From the NCBI GenBank assembly GCA_027943335.1, contig BSBK01001297.1, positions 241,501 through 305,500 of the forward strand: a stretch of DNA of 64,000 nucleotides, given 5' to 3'. The notes below the pieces were generated by a model. The model made no database searches, was not told the DNA's origin, and worked only from the letters and a program-made list of their open reading frames with translations. The translations under genes were made by a program, and so were the position numbers. The stretch comes from Chamaecyparis obtusa. Lineage: Eukaryota; Streptophyta; Pinopsida; Cupressales; Cupressaceae. This document shows positions 1-12,384 of this stretch, piece by piece. The number at the start of each line of letters is the position of its first letter. Position 1 is the first letter of the stretch.

Positions 1-2631
1 CAACAAAGTCTGAGTCCCTGTGCTGTACCAGCGATATTAGCACCAAAGAAGAATGGAGAGTGGAGGATGTGTATAGATTTCAGAGCAATAAACAAGATCA
101 CAATCAAGTATAGGTTTCCATTGCCACAAATGGATGATATTATGGATTGTTTGAGTGGGGCTGTGTTTTTCTCAAAGATAGATCTGAAGAGTGGATATCA
201 CCAGATTCAAATCAGAGAAGGTGATGAATGGAAGTCTGCCTTCAAGACAAAGGAAGGACTGTATGAGTGGTTAGTCATGTCTTTTGGGCTAACCAATGCA
301 CTGAGCACTTTCATGCGGCTCATGAACGAGGTTTTGAAAGAATTTCTGGGTAAGTTTGTCATTGTTTACCTAGATGATATTTTGATTTTTAGCAAGACAT
401 TGGAGGAAAATATGATGCATATTCGTATGGTGTTTGAGAAGTTGAGAGATGAAAAATTGTTGATTAATTTGAAGAAGTGTTATTTTGTGAATAAAGAGTT
501 AGTGTATTTGGGATTTGTAGTTTCAGCAGAAGGTCTAAAAATGGACTCAGAGAAGGTACAGGCTATCCTTGAATGACCTACTCCAAAGAGTGCTACTAAG
601 GTAAGATATTTTCATGGTTTGGCTAGCTTTTACAAAAAGTTTATCAAAAAATTTAGCAGTATTTGTGAACCCTTGACTGAAACAATGAGAGGGGATAGAA
701 AAGAGTTTAAGTGGACTAATGGGGCAGAAAAAAAATTTCAATTGTTGAAACAAAAAGTTATAGAACAACCTGTTTTAGCACTTCCAGATTTTAATAAGGT
801 GTTTCAAGTAGATTGTAATGCTAGTCATACTGCAATAGGACCTGTTATGAGCGAAGAAGGTAAACCTGTTGATTATTTCAATGAAAAGTTAAATGATGCC
901 AAGAGAAAATATTCTGTCTATGATTAGAAATTTTATGCTATAGTTCAAGCATTAAAGAAGTGGAAACATTATCTACTTTCTAAAGAGTTTGTTTTGTATA
1001 CTGATCATAAAGCTTTGCAATATTTGAATAGTCAAAGAAAGTTGAATCAGAGGCATTTGAAATGGGTTGAGTTTTTGCAGAGTTATACATTTGTTTTGAA
1101 ACATAGGAGTGGAAAGTCTAATAGGGTTGCGGATGCTCTTAGCATAAGGAAACTATTTCTGACAGAGATTGAGATTGAAGTGGTTGGGTTCAAAGAACTC
1201 AAGAACTTGTATCCAGAGGATCTTGATTTTGGTGAAGCTTGGAAAGCTTGTATACAACCTGTTACTCTAGACAGGACAAAATGGTTAGATTTCATCATCT
1301 AGGATGATATGCTATTTAGAGGGAGTTAGTTGTGCATTTCATAAATTTCTGTGAGGGAGAATCTCATCAAGGAGAAGCATAGTGGAGGATTGGTTACACA
1401 TTTTGGTCATGATAAAACCCTTACTTTGGTTGGTGAGAATTATTATTGGCCACAATTGTAGCAAGATGTGAAGAAGTTTGTACAGAGTTGCAGAGTATGT
1501 CAGATGGTGAAATGAGTGAAGAAAAATATAGGGTTGTATCAGCCATTACCTGTACCAGAGAAGCCTTGGGAGGATATCAATATGGACTTTGTTCTTGGTT
1601 TACCGAGGACACAGCGGGGACATGATTCAATTTTTGCAATAGTTGATAGATTTTTGAAGATGACACATTTCATTCCCTGCAAGAAGACTAATGATGTTGT
1701 TCATGTAGCATAATTATTTTTCAAAGAAGTGGTGAGGCTACATGGTTTGCCAAAGACCATAGTTTTAGATCGAGATACTAAGTTTGTTAGATATTTCTAG
1801 CGGACATTGCGGAAGAAGTTGAAGATAGATTTGAAATTCAGTTCATGACATCATCCACAGACTGATGGACAGACAGAGGTGGTGAATAGAAGTTTAGAAA
1901 ATCTTCTGAGATGTTTGGTTGGAGATAAACCAACAAGATGGGATTTGATTTTACCACAGGTAGAATTTGCATACAATAATTCTATCAACAGGAGCACTGG
2001 TAAATCACCATTGCAGATTGTATATGGAAGTAGTCCAAGAAATGCATCTGAATTGAGAAAGATAGATAAAGGAGAAATAAGTAGTGCTAAAGCTGAAGAT
2101 TTTGCAAAGAACTTAAAGAACATCCATGAGGAGGTGAGGAAGCATATTACCAAGATGAATGCGCAGTATAGCACTAAGGCAGATGAGAAAATGAGGCATA
2201 AGGAATTTCAGGTTGGAGATGAAGTCATGGTTCATTTGCGGAAGGAGCAATTTATAGTTGGTACATATAACAAGTTGAAAATGAAAAAGTTTGGTCCATG
2301 TATTATATTGAAGAACCATGATTTAGGAAATGCATATGAGGTAGACTTGCCTAGTGAGCTGAATATTTCACCAGTATTTAACATTTCAGATTTCACAGAG
2401 TATCATGAAGGAGGTGTTGAAGATGAGGTTGCAGCAACACAGTGGATTATTCCAGCAATTAGTTTAGATATCAAGGAGATTGAAGACATACTAGACAGTC
2501 GTGTTGGCAGAAGCACAAGGAACAGGACATATGAAGAGTATTTGGTCAAATGGAAAGGATGACTTGTTGAAGATTCATCATGGCTAACAAAGGAGGAGGT
2601 TAACCATCTTGGTTTTCCTCTGCACACCTGA
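1..2631 (+). pseudogene. pol: Chromovirus copy 1 pol: RT, RNase H, integrase, chromodomain (5' cut by window)
   Basis: One reading frame runs from base 1 to the natural stop at 2629-2631 without any frameshift. It is broken by eleven stops at 574, 925, 1300, 1327, 1342, 1459, 1513, 1711, 1798, 1846 and 2560. Reverse transcriptase spans about 1-600 with the catalytic YLDD at 367-378. RNase H follows (about 790-1140), but its first DAS motif reads NAS, losing a catalytic Asp. Integrase spans about 1350-2100, with an N-terminal zinc-binding region ending in CRVC and the usual DRDTKF and DGQTE motifs. The chromodomain (about 2470-2625) shows EEYLVKWKG, then TGA, then EDSSW. This is the least rearranged polymerase of the array, but it cannot be translated as a whole. 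Confidence 0.92.
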
Positions 2632-2669
2632 GTCATGACAGTGTCACTTTTCAAATTACCTCAGGTGTC

Positions 2670-3508
2670 TGATGCAGGAGCATCCTGGGTGTAAGAGCAA
2701 TCTTGTATCACCCAAAAATATTTTTGTTTTTGTATGGAATAAGGGCTATTTTATGCAGAGTTGCTATTTATGGAATCTTGTTATTTTTAGTAAGTTGGTC
2801 TTACGATCTTGGAATGTCTAATTTTACATATGGAGGTTCATCTCAGTCATATCAGCCTGCCAGCAAAGTTTCATGGCTAGATCAGGTCTAGTTTTGAAGA
2901 TATTGAAGATTTTCAGTATTGGCAACAGGGTATAGAAACTTCGAACTCAGTTTTGTAGGCTTTAGAGCCTCTGGATGAGGTTGAAAATTTGGTTGATGAG
3001 CACCTTGCACCAACAAAGCCTGTAGAGCGCTTCGTGGAATTTCTAGAATGGGGTTATAATAGCCAATCGGGTGAATAGGCGATGACTTATGGTCTTCGAA
3101 AGTTGGGTCACCTGAAATGGTGAAAAATAATTTTTATTCAAAATTTATGTTTGGGTTTCAAAACTCATTTTGAGCCGACTTTGATGTAATAAATTGTAAA
3201 ATAAAATAATTCTAAGTTTGGTCGACCGTAAGGGCTAAATTTCTAGAACCTTCTTGGGCGGTGAAAATTGTCTATATAAAGAAGGCCTGTAGTGTTGTCT
3301 ATGGTAGTTCTGGGTATTGATTCAAAGATTTTTCCTATAGAATATTGTAAGGGAATGCCATGTGACTTTGCATATTGTAATTCTGAAAGTTTTTAATTCC
3401 ACATTTGTGGAGATAATAAGAAGCCAATTTTTTGTTCTTGGATATTATTGTTCTTGTTTCTCTATTTTTGTTATGTGTTTGTGGTACTAAGGGGAGCACC
3501 CTTCATCA
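2670..3508 (+). repeat. Chromovirus LTR A (shared by copies 1 and 2)
   Basis: An 839-bp LTR bounded by TGATG and CATCA. It is about 13 bp shorter than LTRs B-D because of a small deletion between repeats of AGTTCTGGGTA near 3305. It serves as 3' LTR of copy 1 and 5' LTR of copy 2. No polypurine tract touches its left edge; the nearest purine-rich run, AAAGGAGGAGG, lies about 70 bp upstream near 2590. Confidence 0.92.
3272..3281 (+). promoter_or_regulatory. TATA box of LTR A
   Basis: CTATATAAAG lies about 230 bp before the LTR end, at the same relative place in all four LTRs and in the solo LTR. It is the likely core promoter of the element. Confidence 0.6.
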
Positions 3509-3510
3509 AG

Positions 3511-3522
3511 TGGTATCAGAGC
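3511..3522 (+). other. Primer binding site of copy 2
   Basis: TGGTATCAGAGC begins two bases after LTR A. It matches the 3' end of plant initiator methionine tRNA, the commonest plant LTR-retrotransposon primer. Confidence 0.85.
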
Positions 3523-3609
3523 AGGAGTTCTTGAGTGTGTAAACAGATCACCGACTATGAGGTAGTTTGCACCAGGACCGTGGTTATGATTTTAGTGTGC
3601 ATCACAAAA

Positions 3610-4680
3610 ATGCCTTCATGAAGAGAATGTGGCAGAAGAGCTAGTACTGTGACACCCAAGGTTAGAGAGATGCAGAGACAAGTGCAAGCATTGCAAGAAG
3701 AGATTCGTAGATAAATGAATCTCAATGTCAAAGATGAAAGCAAGGATGAAGCCGAAGATGAATATCAAGAAGGAGAAGCTGAAATTGTGAACCAAGAGGA
3801 AGAAATACTTTTTCGGGCGATTTTCAAGATTGGAAAAAGACCTAAGATTCAGGTTCGTACATTTTCTGGAAATCTTAACCCAGAGGAATTGATCAACTGC
3901 ATCAATGAATGTGAGGAATATTTTGAGTATGAAGATGTTGAGGATCATGATAGGGTCAAATTTGTGAAGGCCAGATTGAAAGGTCATGCGAAGATCTAGT
4001 GGCAAGAAATTCAATTGCAGAGAAATAGAAGAGGGAAAGGTAAAATCACAAGATGAGATCGGATGGTGGATAAATTGAAGCGATAGTTCATTCCTATTGA
4101 TTATCAGCTTGACCTACTAAAGAAAATGCAAAGTTTGAAGTAAGCAGAAAGATCTATTCAGGAGTATACAAAAGAGTTCTATCGACACCTTATCAGAACA
4201 GGCCATGCAGAAGCTGATAAGGAGAAAGTTGTCTGATACCTTAATGGGTTAAGGCTAAGCATTCAGGAGGAGTTGAATCTGGTTCGAATGAACAGTATTG
4301 AGGAGGCATACCAGTTTGCCCTAAAAGTAGAGGAAAAGTTGAACAAGAAGTTTGAGAGAAGACAAAATTGAAGAGGTCCTGGTGGAAGATCTGGTGGATG
4401 GTCATATGGTGGCTGAAATAAAAATTTGAAAAAGAATGATGAGGCCAGTAGCAGTCAGAATCAGAGAAGAAATAATTCTAATCATTTCCAAGATCAGAGT
4501 AATAGAGATCAGAAAGGAAGAGGAAGAGGACAAGGATTTGGAAGAAGAAGCTTCCGTGGAACATGTTTTCACTGTGGAGAAGGAGGTTATAGGGCATTTG
4601 AATGTCCTCACTGCCAAGGTAGAACAGACAGGAGAAATGAAGGCCAGGCCAGAGTTGCACATGTAGATGAAGATGCTTGA
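3610..4680 (+). pseudogene. gag: Chromovirus copy 2 gag
   Basis: The only copy in the window that keeps the probable ATG start (3610-3612, M-P-S then TGA). Copies 3 and 4 have ATA there. The frame continues through an acidic stretch (about 3715-3810), the retrotransposon Gag core (about 3830-4340) and an Arg/Gly-rich tail with a CCHC knuckle, CFHCGEGGYRAFEC, at about 4564-4605. That histidine position has become tyrosine in the GGY segment. In-frame stops include TGA at 3619, 4234 and 4414. The stops at 4234 and 4414 recur at the same codons in copies 3 and 4. Not functional. Confidence 0.88.
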
Positions 4681-4739
4681 TCATCAAATTTTGAAGATGC
4701 TGAAAGAGGAGAAACGCTAATTAATAGAAGAGTCTTGCT

Positions 4740-6136
4740 GAGTGGTGAGAATGAACTTGAACAAATGAGGAGCCTGTTTCGCACTAGATGCAAGTGTGAG
4801 GGTAAATGTTGTGATGTGATTATCGATAGTGGAAGCACTGACAATTTGGTGTTAGAAGAGATGGCGACAAAGTTGAAGCTCAATAAATAGAAACACCCAC
4901 ATCCATATTAGATTGCCTGGGTGCAGGATGACCACAAGGTCATGGTCAGTGAACAATGCCTGATAAAGTTCAAGATCGGCGGGTACCAAGATGAGGTACT
5001 ATGTGATATCATCTCTATGGATGCATGTCATATGTTGTTGGGTAGACCGTGACAATTTGACAGATGTGCTGTACATGATGGTCGTGTGAATACCTATTCC
5101 CTGACAAAGGATGGAGTGCGACATAAGCTAAAACTATTGAAGGAGACCGAAGAAAAGGTATGTGGTAATGAAAGAATAACATTTATTGATGGAAGAAAAT
5201 TCTTAGATGGTATGAGGCATGAGCATGTGTGTTTTTCTTTAATTCTAAAAGTTGGTAAAGAAGAAGTAGAGGATGTACCTGTAGAGGTTGCAGATTTGTT
5301 GAATGAGTTTCAAGATATTGTATTTGATAATGTACCTGATAGATTACCATCGGTAAGGAAGATCAATCATGAGATGGATTTGATTCCAAGAGCCAGTTTG
5401 CCAAATAAGGCAGCACATAGAATGACACCAGCACAAAGTGAAGAGTTGAATAGACAAGTACACGAGTTATTGCAGAAGGGGTTGATTTGAGAGAGTTTGA
5501 GTCCCTGTGCTGTACCAGTGGTATTAGCACCAAAGAAGAATGAATGAGGTTCTGAAAGAATTTTTGGGTAAGTTTGTCATTGTTTACCTAGATGATATTT
5601 TGATTTTTAGCAAGACATTGGAGGAACATATGATGCATATTCATATGGTGTTTGAGAAGTTGAGAGATGAGAAATTATTGATTAATTTGAATAAGTGCAG
5701 TTTTGTGAAGAAAGAGTTAGTGTATTTGGGATTTGTAGTTTCAGCAGAAGGTCTAAAAATGGACCCAGAGAAGGTACAAACTATCCTTGAATGGCCTACT
5801 CCAAGGAGTGCTATTGAGGTAAGATCTTTTCATGGTTTGGCTAGCTTTTACAGAAAGTTTATCAGAAATTTTAGCAGTATTTTTGGACCCTTGACTGAAA
5901 CAATAAGAGGGGATAGAAAAGAGTTTAAGTGGACTAATGGGGCAAAAAAAAGTTTTCTAGCAACCAGTTCAGATATCAAGGAGATTGAAGACATACTAGA
6001 TAGTCGTGTTGGCAAAAAGACAAGGAATAGGACATATGAAGAGTATTTTGTCAAATGGAAAGGATGACGTGTTGAAGATTCATTATGGCTAACAAAGGAG
6101 GAGGTTAACCATCTTGGTTTTCCTCTGCACACCTGA
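4740..6136 (+). pseudogene. pol: Chromovirus copy 2 pol with two internal deletions
   Basis: Protease is present (DVIIDSGSTDN, about 4810-4845, followed by DACHMLLGRP near 5020-5050), then the linker to RT. At about 5541 the sequence jumps from the first RT motif (APKKN) to MNEVLKEF, losing about 270 bp relative to copy 3 (8906-9174) and changing frame. [10 protein letters not shown] survives at about 5586-5615. At about 5960 a second jump removes about 1.7 kb (copy 3 bases 9589-11302), which is RNase H and the integrase, and fuses the RT connection region directly to the chromodomain. The chromodomain reads through EEYFVKWKG to TGA at 6065, and the family stop lies at 6134-6136. The result is a dead internally deleted derivative. 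Confidence 0.88.
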
Positions 6137-6174
6137 GTCGTGACAGGGTCACTTCTCAAATTACCTCGGGTGTC

Positions 6175-7026
6175 TGATGCAGGAGCATCCTAGGTGTAAG
6201 AGCAATCTTGCATCACCCAAAAATATTTATATTTTTGTATTCAATAAGGGCTATCTTGTGCAGAGTTGCTATTTATGGAAACTTGCTATTTTTAGTAACT
6301 TGGTCTTACGATCTCAGAATGTCTGATTTTACATATGGAGGTTCATCTCAATCATATCAGCCTGCCAGCAAAGTTTCATGGCTAGATCAGGTCTAGTTTT
6401 GAAGATATTGAAGATTTTCGGTATTGGCAGCAGGGTATAGAAATTTTGAACTTAGTTTTGAAGGCTTTAGAGGCCCCAGATGAGGTTGAAAATTTGGGTG
6501 AAGGACACTTTGCACCGGTCATGTCTATAGAGCGCTTCATGGGGTTTCTAGAATGTGGTTATAATAGCCAATCGGGTCAACGAGCGATGAAATATGGTAT
6601 TCGAAAGTTGGGTCACCTGAAATGGCGAAAAATAATTTTTTTTCAAAATTTCTATTTGGGTTTCAAAACTCATTTTGAGCTGACTTTGATGTAATAAATT
6701 GTAAAATAAAATAATTTTAAGTTTGGTCAGCCTTAAGGGCTAAATTTCTAGAACCTTCTCCGGCGGTGGAAATTGCCTATATAAAGAAGGCCCATAGTGT
6801 TGTATAGGGAAGTTTTGGGTAGTAGTTCTGAGTATTCATTCGAGGATTTTTCCTATAGAATATTGTAAGGGAATGCTATGTGGCTTTGCATATTATAATT
6901 CTGAAAGTTTGTAATTCCACATTTGTGGAGATAATAAGAAGCCAATTTTCTGTTCTTGCATATTATTGTTGTTGTTTCTCTATTTCTGTTATGTGTTTGT
7001 GGTACTAAGGGGAGCACCCTTCATCA
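6175..7026 (+). repeat. Chromovirus LTR B (shared by copies 2 and 3)
   Basis: An 852-bp LTR, TGATG to CATCA, aligned along its length with LTRs A, C and D. A TATA box (CTATATAAAG) lies at 6777-6786. Confidence 0.92.
6777..6786 (+). promoter_or_regulatory. TATA box of LTR B
   Basis: CTATATAAAG at the conserved LTR position. Confidence 0.6.
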
Positions 7027-7028
7027 AG

Positions 7029-7040
7029 TGGTATCAGAGC
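7029..7040 (+). other. Primer binding site of copy 3
   Basis: TGGTATCAGAGC starts two bases after LTR B, as in copies 2 and 4. Confidence 0.85.
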
Positions 7041-7127
7041 AGGAGTTCTTGAGTGTGTAAATAAATCACCAACTGTGAGGAAGTTTGCACCAGGACCGTG
7101 GTTAGGTTTTCAGTGCGCATCGCGAAA

Positions 7128-8225
7128 ATACCTCCACGAAGAGAACATGGCGGAAGAGCTAGTACTGTGACACCTGAAGTTAGAAAGTTGCTGAGACGAG
7201 TGAGAGCATTACAAGAAGAGATTCATAGAGGAATGAATCTTAATGTCAGAGATGAAAGTGAGGATGAAGCCGAAGAAGAATATCAAGAAGAAGAAGCTGA
7301 AATTATGAACCAAGAGGAAGAAATACTTTTTCGGGCGATTTTCAAGATTGGGAAAAGATCTAAGATTGAGGTTCCTACATTTTCTGAAAGTCTTAACCTA
7401 GAGGAAATGATCGACTGGATCAATGAATGTGAGAAATATTTGAAGTATGAAGATTTTGAGGATCCTGATAGGGTCAAATTTGCGAAGGCCAGATTGAAAG
7501 GTCATGCGAAGATCTGTTGGCAAGAAATTCAATTGGAGTGAAATAGAAGAGGGAAAGATAAAATCATAAGATGGGATCGGATGGTGGTTAAATTGAAGCA
7601 ACAGTTCATTCCTATTGATTATGAGCTTGACCTACTAAAGAAAATGCAAAGTTTGATGCAAGTACGAAGATCTGTTCAGAAGTATACAGAGGAGTTCTAT
7701 CGGCTCCTCATTAGAACAGGCCATGAAGAAGTTGATAAGAAGAAAGTTACCTGATACCTTAATGGGTTAAGGCCAAGCATTCAGGAGAAGTTGAATCTGG
7801 TTCGAATGAATAGTATTGAGAAGGCATACCAGTTTGCCCTAAATGTAGAGGAAAAGATGAACAAGAAGTTTGAGAGCAGACAAAATGGAAGAGGTCGTGG
7901 TGGAAGATCTGGTGGATGGTCATACGGTGGCTGAAATGAAGATCCAAAAAAGAAAGATGAGGCCAGTACCAGTTAGAATCAAAGAGGAAATAATTCCAAT
8001 TATTTCCAGGATCATAGTAATAGAGATCAGATAGGAAGAGGAAGAGGACAAGGATCTGGAAGAGGAGGCTTCCGTGGAACATGTTTTCACTATGGAGAAG
8101 GAGGTCATAGGGCATTTGAATGTCCTCAATGCCAAGGTAGAATAGATAGGAGAAATGAAGGATAGGCCAGAGTTGCACATGTAGATGAAGGTGCTATATC
8201 ATCAAATTCTAAAGATGTTGAAAGA
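7128..8225 (+). pseudogene. gag: Chromovirus copy 3 gag
   Basis: The position homologous to the copy 2 ATG is ATA (7128-7130), followed by PPRREHGGRA. The Gag core is open to TGA at 7539-7541. Further stops are at 7752 and 7932, the latter two shared with copies 2 and 4 and the first shared with copy 4 only. The zinc knuckle reads CFHYGEGGHRAFEC, so one zinc-binding cysteine is replaced by tyrosine. The upstream region 7098-7127 is also open but has no ATG. Confidence 0.87.
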
Positions 8226-8269
8226 GGAGAAACGTTAATTAATAGAAGAGTCTTGCTGAGTGGTGAGAA

Positions 8270-11200
8270 TGAACCTGAACAAAGGAGGAGCCTGTTTCAC
8301 ACTAGATGCAAGTGTGAGGGTAAATGCTGTGATGTGATTATCAATAGTGGAAGCACTAACAATTTGGTGTCAGAAGAGATGGTGACAAAGTTGAAGCTCA
8401 AAAAATAGTAACACCCACATCCATATCGGATTGCCTAGGTGCAGGATGAGCACAAGGTCATGGTCAGTGAACAGTGCCTAGTAAAGTTCAAGATCAGCGG
8501 GTACCAAGATGAGGTACTATGTGATATCATCTCTATGGATGCATGTCATATATTTTTGGGTAGACCATGCCAGTTTGACAAATGTGTTGTACACGATGGT
8601 CATGCGAATACCTATTCCCTGACAAAAGATGGAGTGCGACATAAGCTAAAGCCATTGAAGGAGACCAAAGAAAAGGTATGTAGTAATGCAAGAATAACAT
8701 TTGTTGATGGATTACCACCGATAAGGAAGATCAGTCATCAGATAGATTTGATACCAAGAGCCAGTTTGCCAAAGAAGGCAGCACAGAATGACACCAGCAG
8801 AAAGTGAAGACTTGAACAGACAAGGACATGAGTTATTGCAGAAGGGGTTGATTCGAGAGAGTCTGAGTTCCTGTGCTGTACCAATGGTATTAGCACCAAA
8901 GAAGAATGGAAAGTGGAGGATGTGTACAGATTCCAGAGCAATAAACAAGATCACAATCAAGTATAGGTTTCCATTGCCACGAATGGATGATATTATGGAT
9001 TGTTTGAGTGGGGCTATGTATTTCTCAAAAATAGATCTGAAGAGGGGATATCACCAGATTCAGATTAGAGAAGAAGATGAATGGAAGACTACCTTCAAGA
9101 TAAAGGAAGGACTGTATGAGTGGTTAGTCATGCCTTTTGGGCTAACCAATGCACCGAGCACTTTCATGCGGCTCATGAACGAGGTTCTGAAAGAATTTCT
9201 GGGTAATTTTTTTATTGTTTACCTAGATGATATTTTTTTTTTTAGCAAGACATTGGAGGAACATATGATGCATATTCGTATGGTGTTTGAGAAGTTGAGA
9301 GATGAGAAATTGTTGATTAATTTGAAGAAGTGCAATTTTGTGAAGAGTTAGTGTATTTGGGATTTGTAGTTTCAGCAGAAGGTCTAAAAATTGACTTAGA
9401 GAAGGTACAGGCTATCCTTGAATGGCCTACTCCAAGGAGTGCTACTGAGGTAAGATCTTTTCATAGTTTGGCTAGCTTTTATAAAAAGTTTATCAGAAAT
9501 TTTAGCAGTATTTGTGGACCCTTGACTGAAACAATGAGAGGGGATAGAAAAGAGTTTAAGTGAACTAATGGGGCAGAAAAGAGTTTTCAATTGTTGAAAC
9601 AAAAAGTTACAGAATAACCTGTTTTAGAACTTCCAGATTTTAACAAGGTGTTCCAAGTAGATTGTGATGCTAGTGGTACTGCAATAGGAGCTGTTATGAG
9701 CCAAGAAGGTAAACCCGTTGCTTATTTAAGTGAGAAGTTAAATGATGCCAAGAGAAAATATTCTGTCTATGATCAAAAATTTTATGCTATAGTTTAGGCA
9801 TTAAAGAAGTGGAGACATTATCTGCTTCCTAAGGAGTTTGTTTTGTATACTGATCATCAAGCTTTGCAATATTTGAATAGTCAAGAAAAGTTGAATCAGA
9901 GGCATTTGAAATGGGTTGAGTTTTTGCAGAGTTATAAATTTTTTTTGAAACACAGGAGTGGAAAGTCTAATACGGTTGTGGATGCTCTTAGCAGAAGGCA
10001 ACTATTGCTGACAGAGATGCAGATTGAAGTGGTTGGATTCAAGAAACTCAAAAATTTGTATCTAGTGGATCCTGATTTTGGTGAAGCTTGGAAAGCTTGT
10101 ATAGAACCTGTTACTCTAGACAGGACGAAATGGTTGGATTTCATCATCCAAGATGATATGCTATTTAGAGGGAGTCAGTTGTGTATTCCACGAAGTTCTA
10201 TGAGGGAAAATCTCATCAAGGAAAAGCATAGTGGAGGATTGCCTAGATATTTTGGTCATGATAAAACCCTTGCTTTGGTTGGTGAGAATTATTATTGGCC
10301 ACAATTGCAGCAAGATGTGAAGAAGTTTGTATAGAGTTGCAGAGTATGTCAGATGGTGAAAGGAGTGAAGCAAAATATAGGGTCATATCAGCCATTACCT
10401 CTACTAGAGAAGCTTTGGGAGCATATCAATATGGACTTTGTTCTTGGTTTACCAAGGACACAGCGGGGACATGATTCAATTTTTGTAGTAGTTGACAAAT
10501 TTTTGAAGATGACACATTTCATTCCCTGCAAGAAGACTAATGATGTTGTTCATGTAGCAGAATTGTTTTTCAGAGAAGTGGTGAGGCTACATGGTTTTCC
10601 AAATACCATAGTTTAAGATCGAGATACTAAGTTTGTTGGATATTTCTGGCAGACATTGTGGAAGAAGTTGAAGACAGATTTGAAGTTCAGTTCATCACAT
10701 CATCCATAGACTGATGGACAGACAGAGGTGGTGAATAGAAGTTTGAGAAATCTTCTGAGATGTTTGGTTGGAGATAAGCCTACAGGATGGGATTTGATTT
10801 TACCACATGCAAAAATTGCATACAATAATTTTTTCAATAGGAGCACTAGTAAATCACCATTTCAGATTGTATATAGAAGTAGTCCAAAAAATGCATTTGA
10901 ATTGAGAAAGATAGATAAAGGAGAAATAAATAGTGCTGAAGCTGAGGATTTTGCAGAGCACTTGAAGAACATCCATGAGGAGGTGAGGAAGCATATTACC
11001 AAGATGAATGCGCAGTATAAGACTAAGCCAGATGAGAAAAGGATGCATAAGGAGTTTCAGGTTGGAGATGAAGTCATGGTTCATTTGCGGAAGGAGCGAT
11101 TTCCAGTTGGTACATATAACAAGTTGAAAATGAATAAGTTTGAGCCATATAAGATACTGAAGAAGTATGATTCAAGAAATGCATATGAGGTAGACTTGCC

Positions 11201-11480
11201 TAGTGAGCTGAATATTTCACCAGTGTTTAACATTTCAGATTTGATAGAGTATCATGAAGGAGGTGTTGAAGATGAGGTTGCAGCAGCACAGTGGATTATT
11301 CCAGCAACCATTTCAGATATCAAGTAGATTGAAGACATACTGGACAGTCATGTTGGCAGAAGCACAAGGAACAAGACATATGAAGAGTATTTGGTCAAAT
11401 GGAAAGGACAACCTATTGAAGATTCATCATGGCTAACAAAGGAGGAGGTTAACCATCTTGGTTTTTCTCTGCACACCTAA
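8270..11480 (+). pseudogene. pol: Chromovirus copy 3 pol with complete chromodomain
   Basis: Domains in order: protease (about 8330-8590), RT (about 8788-9560, YLDD present), RNase H (about 9640-9995), integrase (about 10150-11080) and chromodomain (about 11325-11475). This is the only copy whose chromodomain reads through the KWKG motif (CAA at 11409) to HTSTOP at 11478-11480. Lesions: a 150-bp in-frame deletion in the protease-RT linker at 8705-8711, a 2-base loss near 8784, a 4-base loss near 9345, and stops including 10614 (TAA before DRDTKF) and 10707 (TAG in the HHP region), both shared with copy 4. The protease active site reads NSGS rather than DSGS. Confidence 0.9.
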
Positions 11481-11518
11481 GTCGTGACAGGGTCACTTCT
11501 CAAATTACCCCAGGTGTC

Positions 11519-12370
11519 TGATGCAGGAGCATCCTGGGTGTAAGAGAAATCTTGCATCATCCAAAAATATTCCTATTTTTGTATTCAATAAGGGCTCTCT
11601 TGTGCAGAGTTGCTATATATAGAGACTTGCTATTTTTAGTAAGTTGGTCTTATGATGTCGGAATGTCTGATTTTACATATGGAGGTTCATCTCAGTCATA
11701 TCAACTTGCCAGCAAAGTTTCATGGCTAGATCAGGTCTAGTTTTGAAGATATTGAAGATTTTTGGTATTGGCAGCAGGGTATAAAAACTTTGAACTAAGT
11801 TTTGAAGGCTTTAGAGGCCCTGAATGAGGTTAAAAATTTGGGTGACGGGTGCATCGCGCTAGTCAAGCCTGTACAATGCTTCGTGGGGTTTCTAGAATGG
11901 GGTTATAATAGCCAATCGGGTCAACGGGCGATGACTTATGGTCTTCAAAAGTTGGGTCACCTGAAATGGTGGAAAATAATTTTTCTTCAAAATTTATGTT
12001 TGGGTTTCAAAACTCATTTTGAGCTGACTTTGATGTAATAAATTGTAAAATAAAATAATTCTAAGTTTGGTCGGCCCTAAGGGCTAAATTTCTGGGACCT
12101 TCTCGGGTGGTGCAAATTGCCTATATAAAGAAAGCCCGTAGTGTTGTCTAGGGCAGTTCTGGGTAGTAGTTCTCAGTATTCATTTGAAAATTTTTCCTAC
12201 AAAATATTGTAAGGGAATTCCATGTGGCTTTGCATATTGTAATTTTGAAAGTTTGTAATTCCACATTTGTGGAGATAATAAGAAGCCAATTTTCTGTTCT
12301 TGCATATTATTGTTGTTGTTTCTCTATTTATGTAATGTGTTTGTGGTACTAAGGAGAGAACCCTTCATCA
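11519..12370 (+). repeat. Chromovirus LTR C (shared by copies 3 and 4)
   Basis: An 852-bp LTR, TGATG to CATCA, with its TATA box at 12121-12130. Confidence 0.92.
12121..12130 (+). promoter_or_regulatory. TATA box of LTR C
   Basis: CTATATAAAG at the conserved LTR position. Confidence 0.6.
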
Positions 12371-12372
12371 AG

Positions 12373-12384
12373 TGGTATCAGAGC
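12373..12384 (+). other. Primer binding site of copy 4
   Basis: TGGTATCAGAGC two bases after LTR C. Confidence 0.85.

Noticed and set aside
7098..7127. Start of copy 3 gag at GTG 7098
   Set aside because: Plant Gag would start at ATG. Copy 2 has ATG at the position homologous to 7128, so 7128 is the better reference start, mutated to ATA.
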